A stretch of 64,000 nucleotides of DNA from Treponema sp. JC4 (lineage in GTDB: Bacteria; Spirochaetota; Spirochaetia; Treponematales; Treponemataceae): assembly GCF_000260795.1 (NCBI RefSeq), contig NZ_AJGU01000004.1, positions 1 through 64,000 on the forward strand, written 5' to 3'. Positions 26,474 to 33,463 of this stretch are shown piece by piece. The notes below the pieces were generated by a model. It was not told the origin of the DNA, did not search any database, and saw only the letters and a list, made by a program, of their open reading frames with translations. The position numbers were made by a program, and so were the translations under genes. Each line of letters starts with the position of its first letter. Position 1 is the first letter of the stretch.

Positions 26474-26481
26474 CTAAATCT

Positions 26482-27144
26482 ATGTTTCAATCAATATACG
26501 ACACAATGATTGCAGGCCAGCGCTGGCTTTTGATTTTAAGCGGTCTGAAAATCACACTTTTAATTGCTTTTTTCGCAATACTTATCGGAACTGTTTTGGG
26601 CTGTACTTTTGCCCTGATGAAGGTTTCAAATAATAAAATTCTTCGTGCTGTTGCTACTGTATACACAACTGTTTTGCGTGGTATTCCGCTTGCAACACAG
26701 CTGATGATTTTTTATTTTGTTGTTTTTGCACCGCTGGGCTGGGACAGACTTCTGGTTGCAATTATTTCCTATGGAATTAACTCTGGTGCCTACTGTACAG
26801 AGATTTTCCGTGCCGGTATTCAGGGCGTAGACCACGGACAGACAGAAGCAGGCCGTTCTCTTGGCTTGAGCAAGTGGCAGACCCTTTCAAAAATCGTTCT
26901 TCCACAGGCAATGAAGGCCGTTCTTCCAACTTATACAAGTGAATTTATTGTTTTGATTAAGGAAACTTCTGTTGCAAGCTTTATCGCCGTTACCGACCTT
27001 ACAAAATCCGGCGATATGATTCGAAACACAACCTACAATGCATGGATTCCGCTTCTTACCTGCGCAATCATCTACTTGATTTTGACACTTGGTTTAACAA
27101 AACTCTTTGCTACCTTCGAAGGTAGAATGGCAAGAAGCAATTAA
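26482..27144 (+). CDS. amino-acid ABC transporter permease (His/Glu/Gln/Arg family)
   Basis: The 220-residue product has five or so membrane helices and the EAA loop that docks the ATPase (EAGRSLGLSKWQTLSKIVLP, about 118-138). Family phrases include RGIPLATQLMIFY, YGINSGAYCTEIFRAGIQGVD and KETSVASFIAVTDL. Together with the upstream binding protein it would import a polar amino acid. The partner ATPase is not encoded here: the next gene is on the other strand. The gene has its own promoter just downstream of the structured repeat, so the pair may have been split by insertion of that element. Confidence 0.93.
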   Translation: MFQSIYDTMIAGQRWLLILSGLKITLLIAFFAILIGTVLGCTFALMKVSNNKILRAVATVYTTVLRGIPLATQLMIFYFVVFAPLGWDRLLVAIISYGINSGAYCTEIFRAGIQGVDHGQTEAGRSLGLSKWQTLSKIVLPQAMKAVLPTYTSEFIVLIKETSVASFIAVTDLTKSGDMIRNTTYNAWIPLLTCAIIYLILTLGLTKLFATFEGRMARSN

Positions 27145-27151
27145 AACATAA

Positions 27152-27196
27152 GCACCTGCTTATCTGCTAACTTTGTACTGCAATAAAAGCAGGTGC
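27152..27196. terminator. inverted repeat at the permease/LuxR convergent junction
   Basis: Perfect 10-base arms GCACCTGCTT (27152-27161) and AAGCAGGTGC (27187-27196) flank a 25-base loop. They overlap the last codons of the minus-strand regulator. There is no long T tract, so terminator function is uncertain. Confidence 0.4.
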
Positions 27197-27912
27197 AGTT
27201 CCTCCAGATTTTTTACACCAAAAATCTTAAACAGTATAGAAAACTCTTTTTTTACGGTAGAAAGACTTACAAAATATTTTTCACTCAAATCTTTGTAAGT
27301 GCAGTTTTCGTGAAGGTTATCCAGAACAAAATCCATCTGACGTTCAGAAAGCTTATAATCAGTCAGATGAAGAGGTTCTCCGTGCTTTTCTTTAATCACC
27401 GAATTGCTTTTTGTTTCTGCCGGTAAAAAGCAGGCAAGTTTTGTTCGCAGAATATCGTAAATCCAGTAGAAAAATGCCATGTAAAAAAATGAAGAAGCAA
27501 AGCCCAGAAAAACGTGAACCCAGCCCAGTTTTGCACAGGCAAGGATAGAAAGGGCATGAATGATTACAATTGGTAAAATGCGCGCAACAGGGTGAGTTTT
27601 AAACTGCTCTTTTACAAACATCAAAATCAGCAGGGCGTAAAAAAGAAAAACTCCCAACTGAGAATAGCCGGTCATCATAGTAAGTACACTTTCGCTGAGC
27701 ACAATAATAACTTCAAGCGCAATTATCGGCTTTATAAGTGTAATAATAGAAAGAGAAAAGCAAATTGCATGTGTAACAGTAACAACTGTCTGAGAGGTAA
27801 TTAAAGTCTTATACCTGAGGGGTAAAACTAAGCTGGCTAGAAAAGCAACAAGCAGAAATACTGATGAAAAAAATAAGAAAACTCTCTCCGGATTAATCCG
27901 GATATTCTTCAT
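27160..27912 (-). CDS. membrane-bound LuxR-type transcriptional regulator
   Basis: The 250-residue product has five to six N-terminal membrane helices (about 12-160) and a C-terminal LuxR/GerE-type helix-turn-helix (about 185-245; LSERQMDFVLDNL, then YFVSLSTVKKEFSILFKIFGVKNLEEL). Such proteins couple a membrane signal to gene control. It faces the aryl-polyene-like export genes in the same direction and lies about 80 bases downstream of them, so it may regulate that cluster or the adjacent transporter. It has a TTGTCT/TATACT promoter placed so close that the mRNA should be leaderless. Confidence 0.85.
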   Translation of the reverse strand: MKNIRINPERVFLFFSSVFLLVAFLASLVLPLRYKTLITSQTVVTVTHAICFSLSIITLIKPIIALEVIIVLSESVLTMMTGYSQLGVFLFYALLILMFVKEQFKTHPVARILPIVIIHALSILACAKLGWVHVFLGFASSFFYMAFFYWIYDILRTKLACFLPAETKSNSVIKEKHGEPLHLTDYKLSERQMDFVLDNLHENCTYKDLSEKYFVSLSTVKKEFSILFKIFGVKNLEELHLLLLQYKVSR

Positions 27913-27918
27913 GATATC

Positions 27919-27946
27919 AGTATAAAGGATTGGTAGGAAAAGACAA
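27919..27946 (-). promoter_or_regulatory. promoter of the LuxR-type gene, leaderless
   Basis: Minus strand: TTGTCT (27946-27941), 16-base spacer, TATACT (27924-27919), then only 6 bases to the ATG at 27912. Confidence 0.6.
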
Positions 27947-27993
27947 GCAGGAAAAGGTTTTTTAAATGAAATTTTCTATTTGTGCCGGTCAGC

Positions 27994-30336
27994 TTACAGC
28001 ATTGTGGCAATAAAGGCTGCGGTAAGCCCTGTGAAAATTGCAAGACCAATTGAATGAACCGGTACAAAAGAACTGAGGGCCAGAGCACCGAAGGAAATGG
28101 CAGTGGTCAAAAAAGAAAGTATTATTGCGGTGCGTTCCAGACGGCCGCCCTTGTGCTGGGTCATGTAAATTATGTAATCAATTCCCAGTCCAAAAACCAG
28201 AATAATTCCTGTTATGCAGAAAAAGTCTATCGGACTGCCGCTTGTCGTAAAGACAGCAAGAATTGCAAGCAGGCTGAAAAGAGGAACTGAGGCAATTTTT
28301 AAGGTCTGGCGCAAATTAAAAAAGAGTCGCAGAACAATCAGAATGATGATGTAGGCAATTGCGAACATAATTAAAATCATTTTTGAAAGGCGGTCTAAGC
28401 CGGCTGAAATCTGGGCGACTTTGTTTACATAAAAAATGCCCTCCTGGGGATTTGCAAGGCTTTCTAAACTTTCAGCAGGCAAATTTTCTGTCGGCATAAA
28501 AACCGAATAGAACTTTTCATCTATTTTTCCAAGCCAGAGCATTTTTACAATTTTTTCCAGCTGTGGTGGGAGAGGACTTTCAGGCTTTATAAAATCTGCC
28601 TTTCCCATATCTTTCAGGATTTCCTTCTGGTGCTTTTCAGGCTTTTCAAAATCAAGGATTTCAAACTGAGAAATACATTCTGGCGAGCTTATAAGGTTTG
28701 TGCAGGCTTCTATAGAAAGGCGCTGATTTTTTTCTGAAGGAATCAGGCGGGAAGTGCAGATGTATTTTTTATTGAGGCTGCCATGCTTGCCGGTTTTTCT
28801 TTCGTAAATTGCAGCAAAGGCTTCCTCTTTTTGCAAAAGTTCTTCTTCTGTGTCGGATTCAAGAACAAACCAGCTGGATGGAGTATAGTTGACTACCTGA
28901 CTGGCAAGAATTGTGTCGTCTTTAAGGCGGCCCTGCATTTTGTAGAGATTAGAAAGATTATTTTTTATATGAAGGCTTTTGAGATTTAGGGCAATTAAGG
29001 CTGCTGGCAAAATTAAAATTACAAGAAAGACCCTGCGAAGCCATGCGGGCGGATTTGCAATATTGAAAAGAGGAATATATCTTTTATCATCATCTTGAAT
29101 TTTGAAAAGGGGATAAACCCATAAAACGGTCAGGAAGGAAGACAGAATGCCGGTAAAAGAAAAAAGAGCCATCTGACGCAAAAGAGTGAAGGGGGCAAAA
29201 ATCAGAAGGAAGTAACAGAGCTCTGTGCTGGCAAGAGAAAGAGTCAGGCCTTTTTTAAGAAAGTTTTTGATTTCCTCTCCGCTGTGAAGTTCCCGGTTGG
29301 CCTTCCAGTTTACAAAAAAGTGAAGGCTGTAGTCGATGCAGGAGCCGATCAGTGAGGTGCCGAAAACCAGAGTCAGCGCGTGAAGGTGACCAAAAAGAGC
29401 TGAAGTTACGCTGAAGGCAAAGGCAATTGAAATTAAAATTGAAGTAAAGGCGGCAGCAATTGGCAGGGGATTTCTGAAGGTAATAATCAGCATGGCAAGA
29501 ACTGCAAGAAGGGAGATGACGCTTATGAGAGTGATTTCCCGGCTTGCCTTTGTCGAACTTTTGTGGCTGTGAAAAGGTGTGCCGGAAAAAACAAAGCGGG
29601 CTGGGGCCTCGGAAAGTTCAGCTTCCTTTTCCAGCGGCAGACAGACATCATAAATCAGCTGGATGCCGTTTTTCTTTTTGGCAAGGGCGGCACCTTTGTC
29701 TGTGAGCAGCCCCTGAAGCATTACAAACCAGTCCCCCTTCCACTCGCAGGCCAGCACTCCATCCCTTAAGCTCATGTTAGTGCCGCTGTCTTCCAGCAGC
29801 TGCAGAAAAGTTCTCAGATTGGTCTCGTCCAGAAAAAAAGGGTCTTCCTCAAGTTTATCGAGGCTGGCAAGAGAAAATCCTCCGAAAATATTGGTCAGCG
29901 CCTCTTCCGCAAAGTCTGCGCGGCCTTCTTCAGTCTGCAGCTGCGCGGCACTCTGGGGGGCAAGCAGGTTCCAGCGGTATTTATCCAGAAAATCAGAAAC
30001 TCCGGCATAGCCTTGGGAATCTGCATAAAGGGTAAGGCTTTCAAAAAAGTCCGGGAAGGCAGGCTCTTCTTTTAGCGCCCGGTAAGCCTCTTCCGCATTT
30101 TTTTTTGCTGCCGGAAAATCCTGGCTCTGACTTAAAATAAAAACAGCTTTTCCGCTGCTTCCGCTAAGCTTTTTGTCTGCTATTTCCAGGGCCTGAGAGG
30201 AAGCGGCATTGGGAATCATGGAAAATAAATCTGAAGTGATAAAAAAACGTCCGCAGGCCGCAGAAATTCCAAAGGCGGCAAAGGCAGCCAGATGAATGAG
30301 AAGAAATAAAATCAGAGCAAGGTTATGCTTTTTCAT
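27994..30336 (-). CDS. MMPL/RND-type exporter of an aryl-polyene-like cluster
   Basis: The 780-residue product has the two-fold arrangement of the RND superfamily: helix 1, a large extracytoplasmic domain (about 35-260), five or six helices (about 270-420), another helix, a second periplasmic domain (about 455-640) and a final helix block (about 645-780). GSCIDYSLHF and GLGIDYIIYMTQH are the typical Asp-bearing helix-4 motifs. This type is the presumed exporter in aryl-polyene and flexirubin clusters. The gene overlaps the LolA-like gene by 14 bases and ends a five-gene operon. It probably moves a lipid or acyl conjugate across the inner membrane. Confidence 0.88.
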   Translation of the reverse strand: MKKHNLALILFLLIHLAAFAAFGISAACGRFFITSDLFSMIPNAASSQALEIADKKLSGSSGKAVFILSQSQDFPAAKKNAEEAYRALKEEPAFPDFFESLTLYADSQGYAGVSDFLDKYRWNLLAPQSAAQLQTEEGRADFAEEALTNIFGGFSLASLDKLEEDPFFLDETNLRTFLQLLEDSGTNMSLRDGVLACEWKGDWFVMLQGLLTDKGAALAKKKNGIQLIYDVCLPLEKEAELSEAPARFVFSGTPFHSHKSSTKASREITLISVISLLAVLAMLIITFRNPLPIAAAFTSILISIAFAFSVTSALFGHLHALTLVFGTSLIGSCIDYSLHFFVNWKANRELHSGEEIKNFLKKGLTLSLASTELCYFLLIFAPFTLLRQMALFSFTGILSSFLTVLWVYPLFKIQDDDKRYIPLFNIANPPAWLRRVFLVILILPAALIALNLKSLHIKNNLSNLYKMQGRLKDDTILASQVVNYTPSSWFVLESDTEEELLQKEEAFAAIYERKTGKHGSLNKKYICTSRLIPSEKNQRLSIEACTNLISSPECISQFEILDFEKPEKHQKEILKDMGKADFIKPESPLPPQLEKIVKMLWLGKIDEKFYSVFMPTENLPAESLESLANPQEGIFYVNKVAQISAGLDRLSKMILIMFAIAYIIILIVLRLFFNLRQTLKIASVPLFSLLAILAVFTTSGSPIDFFCITGIILVFGLGIDYIIYMTQHKGGRLERTAIILSFLTTAISFGALALSSFVPVHSIGLAIFTGLTAAFIATML

Positions 30337-30901
30337 GGTTCAAAAATTCATAAAGGATTGAGTCGCCGCTTGCAAGAATGCTTTCCATTGAAAGCATATA
30401 ATCAAGGTTTCCTGTAAGGATTATTCTGCTGACTGTCTGAGAAATTGTAGAATCGCGGGGAGTCAGCGTCATCTTCCATAAAGAGGCATTATCATTAAGG
30501 CTTCCGTCAAAATCAATCAGAAAATATTCTTCCAGTTCGCTGCGCTTTCCTGCAAAGAGGCTTGCCATCATCTTTGAAATCAAAGTAAAAACCTGACTCT
30601 GGCTGCTGTCCAGAATGCTTTCTTTTCCTTTTGAGTCTAAGGTCGTGATTTTTCCTTCTGTGATTTTTACGGTGTTTTTTACAGGCTTTTGTGTCTGCCA
30701 GATTATTTCGCCCTTTCCTACAGTAAAAATGCCGCTTGATTTAAGGCTGCGGCCGTTTGCGGCAATCGTCCTTTTCTGTAAAAAGTCTCCGGAAATCTTT
30801 TCTTCCGGGCTCAGGACTATGCAGGCTTCTTCAAAGGAGGCTGAAAAAACTGAAGCTGCGGCAAAAAGGCTTAAAATAAGGGCAAGAAGTATTTTTTTCA
30901 T
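30323..30901 (-). CDS. LolA-like outer-membrane lipid/lipoprotein carrier
   Basis: The 192-residue product has a signal peptide (1-20) and the layout of the LolA family: GDFLQKRTIAANGRSLKSSGIFTVGKGEIIWQT is the characteristic opening strand pattern, and half-barrel strands follow. It should be a periplasmic carrier of lipid or lipidated cargo. LolA-like genes are standard members of aryl-polyene clusters. It overlaps the thioesterase gene by 4 bases (ATGA) and the exporter gene by 14, a tightly coupled set. It is probably dedicated to this pathway rather than the housekeeping LolA. Confidence 0.85.
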   Translation of the reverse strand: MKKILLALILSLFAAASVFSASFEEACIVLSPEEKISGDFLQKRTIAANGRSLKSSGIFTVGKGEIIWQTQKPVKNTVKITEGKITTLDSKGKESILDSSQSQVFTLISKMMASLFAGKRSELEEYFLIDFDGSLNDNASLWKMTLTPRDSTISQTVSRIILTGNLDYMLSMESILASGDSILYEFLNHEKA

Positions 30902-31323
30902 TTTCCTTCCATATATTTCTTTACGTTATCAATAAAAATCTGCGGGCATACAATAGAAGATTCGCTTGTTGCAATGCTCATGGCCATCTGGGTACTTTCT
31001 GCCTTTGTGCAGAGTTCTCCGCTTTCTGCATTGTAAATTTCATATTTGATTTTGATGCAGTTTTCGTATTCTGTAAGATAGGAAATAACGCGGACTGTAT
31101 CGCCGAATCTGAGTGAGCGTACGTATTTAAGCTTCATGTCTACAACAGGAAAGGCGGTTCCGCATTTTTCCATTTCCAGATAACCGAAGTTTACACTGTT
31201 AAGAAGGGCACAGCGGGCTTTTTCAATATATTTTACATAGTTTCCGTGCCAGACTACCCGCATTGTATCAACGTCGTAGAATTCCACTGGAAAAGTGATT
31301 TCGTTTTTTACGTAAAAGTCCAT
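30898..31323 (-). CDS. 4-hydroxybenzoyl-CoA-type (hotdog) thioesterase
   Basis: The 141-residue product is a single hotdog domain of the YbgC/4HBT type. The conserved FYDVDTMRVVWHGNYVKYIE carries the catalytic Asp (residue 17-19 region). Such enzymes hydrolyse acyl-CoA or acyl-ACP thioesters. GGAG lies 6 bases from the ATG. In aryl-polyene clusters an enzyme of this type releases or edits the chain. It lies between the acyltransferase and the LolA-like gene, overlapping the latter by 4 bases. Confidence 0.9.
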   Translation of the reverse strand: MDFYVKNEITFPVEFYDVDTMRVVWHGNYVKYIEKARCALLNSVNFGYLEMEKCGTAFPVVDMKLKYVRSLRFGDTVRVISYLTEYENCIKIKYEIYNAESGELCTKAESTQMAMSIATSESSIVCPQIFIDNVKKYMEGK

Positions 31324-31325
31324 AA

Positions 31326-32345
31326 TTAACTCCAGAAGTCAAAATAATTATACCACTGATAGGGGTATTTCAGGCAAAACTCTTCTATTATTTTCATATA
31401 ATCCTTTGCCAGTTCCCTGATTTTTTCTTCCCTTTCCTTGCGGCCACCGTCAAAAGTTATTTTTGATTTTATCAGATTGACGATATAGGTCGGATCAAAG
31501 CCTTTCTGCTGCTTTCTCATAGAGAAAATGAAAAAGGTCGGACAGTTTAGAAGGGCAGCGATTAAAAATGGCCCGTAAGGAATTTTTGCAGGCTTTCCTA
31601 AAAAACTTACTTCAAGGCTGCGGCTGGTGTTTGTTGCCGGAACCCGGTCGCCTGATATTACCACAAGGCCGCCCTGGTCGATTGTGTCCTGCATGATTCC
31701 TATAGTTGCCATGGAAATGTCGTCGGAAGCAATTACATTCATTTTTGCATTTTCATTCAGATTGCCAATCAGCTTATTAAAATTCTGGGTTACCTTCTGA
31801 TCCATGATGATTGTAACCGGAATCTGACGGTTAAAGTCCTCTGTTCCAAAGCTTAATATACTTCTGAAAAGTTCAATGTTTCCCAGATGAGAGCAGATAA
31901 GCATACAGCCTTTCTTGCTTTTTAAAAGACTTCTGACCTCTTCATTATTTGCAACAAGTCCCGTGTTTCCCACTTTTCCGTTTGCAAATTCAATAAAATC
32001 CATGCTGCTTTTTCCAGTCCAGCCTTCAATTTTTTCTACCAGACAGGTTGAAAAGGATGCTATATGGCGGTAGGTGTTGGGTCGGGCAGGCAGCTTTGAA
32101 ATATCGGCTCCCTTCAGGTAGTCGGGAAGATTTTTTGAAAAATCAATCAGATTTTTTTGATAGATGTAGGAATAATTTCTTGCCCACTTTGTAAAGGCCC
32201 AGTAAAAAAGAGAAACAAAACGGGTTAATGCCACAAGTACGCGGTGGGGAAAAATGCGGACTAAAAAAGCCGTAAAGGCAATAGAACGCCCCGATTTTGA
32301 AACTTCCTTGATGTTTTTCCAGCTGGCAGTATTGTTTTCTTCCAT
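31326..32345 (-). CDS. LpxL/HtrB-type lysophospholipid/lipid A acyltransferase-like enzyme
   Basis: The 339-residue product has an N-terminal membrane-associated helix (about 22-55) and the acyltransferase motif SHLGNIEL (His-x4-Glu, near 148-155), followed by SGDRVPA and KIPYGPFLIA, typical of the LpxL family. It transfers an acyl chain from ACP to a membrane lipid or sugar-lipid. In aryl-polyene clusters such an enzyme attaches the polyene to its lipid anchor. It begins 3 bases after the GT2 gene; in many clusters the two activities are fused in one protein, but here they are separate. Confidence 0.88.
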   Translation of the reverse strand: MEENNTASWKNIKEVSKSGRSIAFTAFLVRIFPHRVLVALTRFVSLFYWAFTKWARNYSYIYQKNLIDFSKNLPDYLKGADISKLPARPNTYRHIASFSTCLVEKIEGWTGKSSMDFIEFANGKVGNTGLVANNEEVRSLLKSKKGCMLICSHLGNIELFRSILSFGTEDFNRQIPVTIIMDQKVTQNFNKLIGNLNENAKMNVIASDDISMATIGIMQDTIDQGGLVVISGDRVPATNTSRSLEVSFLGKPAKIPYGPFLIAALLNCPTFFIFSMRKQQKGFDPTYIVNLIKSKITFDGGRKEREEKIRELAKDYMKIIEEFCLKYPYQWYNYFDFWS

Positions 32346-32348
32346 AAA

Positions 32349-33107
32349 CTAAACGCTCTTTTTCTGCCTTTTTGCTGCGAAATAAATCAGTTTTGGAAGC
32401 CGCAGAAGCATTCCAAAGAAAAGACGTGTAAAGGTAAAGGAAATGCTGAGGTTATCTCTTACAATGCGGAAGTTAGAAATGCCGTCTTTAGGATAGGAAA
32501 CTTTTACCGGCAGATTGAGGACAGGAACTCCCTGCCATAAAAAATGAACCAGAATATCTGCGTCGTAGCCCATGCGGCGGTGAATTAAAGCGTGATGTCG
32601 TAAAAGACGGGCATAAGGTTCAAGGGGATAAATTCTAAAGCCGCAGAGGGCATCCTTTGGTGTAAAATTAAGGCTTACAATCTTTACCCAGAGGCAGGAG
32701 AACTTACGGCCGTTTCTTCTTGCGGATGGAGCGGAAGAGTCATATTCAGGATAACCGCTTACGAGGGCGGCAGGATTATTTTCACTTACTTCAAGAAATT
32801 TTTTGCAGGCCTGAACATCATGCTGGCCGTCTGCATCAATCTGAAAAACATGTGTAAGTCCCAGTTCAAGGGCTCTTTTTACACCCCGGCTCATAGCAAG
32901 GCCTTTTCCTGCGTTTTTGCTGTAGGATACAAGAGAAACCAGAGGATATTTTTCTACACATTCCAGGATTTTTGCCTTGTTGTCTTCATCATTTCCATCA
33001 TCTATGATAATAATGGGAAAGTTGAAGGCTAAAAGGCTCTGCACAACACTTTCAATAGTTGAACCGTGTCTGTAAACCGGAATGATAAAACCGGGCTTAT
33101 AATTCAA
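32349..33107 (-). CDS. GT2 family glycosyltransferase
   Basis: The 252-residue product is a GT-A glycosyltransferase: IIPVYRHGSTIE at the start, IIIIDDGNDE, GKGLAMSRGVKRA and the metal-binding DADGQHD. A C-terminal amphipathic helix (about 225-250) may bind the membrane. It resembles dolichyl-phosphate-mannose-synthase-like enzymes and the GT2 part of aryl-polyene GT2/acyltransferases. The frame starts at TTG 33107; no ATG is close. A TATAAT box lies just 9 bases before that TTG, so the message may be leaderless. It is first in the minus-strand operon leading to the exporter and is divergent from the ACP gene. Confidence 0.88.
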   Translation of the reverse strand: MNYKPGFIIPVYRHGSTIESVVQSLLAFNFPIIIIDDGNDEDNKAKILECVEKYPLVSLVSYSKNAGKGLAMSRGVKRALELGLTHVFQIDADGQHDVQACKKFLEVSENNPAALVSGYPEYDSSAPSARRNGRKFSCLWVKIVSLNFTPKDALCGFRIYPLEPYARLLRHHALIHRRMGYDADILVHFLWQGVPVLNLPVKVSYPKDGISNFRIVRDNLSISFTFTRLFFGMLLRLPKLIYFAAKRQKKSV

Positions 33108-33116
33108 AGTACAAAT

Positions 33117-33145
33117 ATTATACTGTCTTTTATGTAAAAAGTAAA
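33117..33145 (-). promoter_or_regulatory. promoter of the GT2-to-exporter operon
   Basis: Minus strand: TTTACT (33145-33140), a 17-base spacer, TATAAT (33122-33117), then 9 bases to the TTG start. It is back-to-back with the ACP promoter in an 89-base gap, so both arms of the cluster are probably co-regulated. Confidence 0.6.
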
Positions 33146-33160
33146 AAGATAGAACTGTGT

Positions 33161-33189
33161 TTGCCCAAACTTTGCTTTGAGTATATAAT
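33161..33189 (+). promoter_or_regulatory. promoter of the ACP/AMP-ligase arm, leaderless
   Basis: TTGCCC (33161-33166), a 17-base spacer and TATAAT (33184-33189) stand 7 bases before the ATG at 33197. The predicted start point is at or next to the start codon. Confidence 0.65.
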
Positions 33190-33196
33190 TAAATAT

Positions 33197-33463
33197 ATGG
33201 ACGAATTGAAACAGCAGATAAAAGAGACAATTATCACTTCCTTGCAGCTTGAGGACGTTACTCCTGAAGACATTGTGGATTCAGAACCACTCTTTGGTGA
33301 AGGCCTTGGACTTGATTCAATTGATGCTCTTGAACTTGGCGTTGCCCTTAAAAAGAAGTTCGGTGTAAAATTTTCTTCTGAAAATAGTGAAAACCGAAAC
33401 TATTTTGCAAGTGTAGATTCTCTTGCAGCCTTTATTCAAGCAAAGCGTGAAGAAGCTAATTAA
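33197..33463 (+). CDS. acyl carrier protein of the aryl-polyene-like cluster
   Basis: The 88-residue product is a type-II acyl carrier protein. GLDSIDALEL carries the Ser (residue 41) that receives phosphopantetheine. The surrounding acidic helix II is typical. It would hold acyl or aryl-acyl intermediates for the adjacent AMP-ligase and, opposite, the acyltransferase. The start at ATG 33197 fits the family; a longer in-frame TTG start lies inside the -35 box. The fused membrane/ligase gene overlaps its end by 17 bases if that gene starts at GTG 33447. Confidence 0.93.
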   Translation: MDELKQQIKETIITSLQLEDVTPEDIVDSEPLFGEGLGLDSIDALELGVALKKKFGVKFSSENSENRNYFASVDSLAAFIQAKREEAN

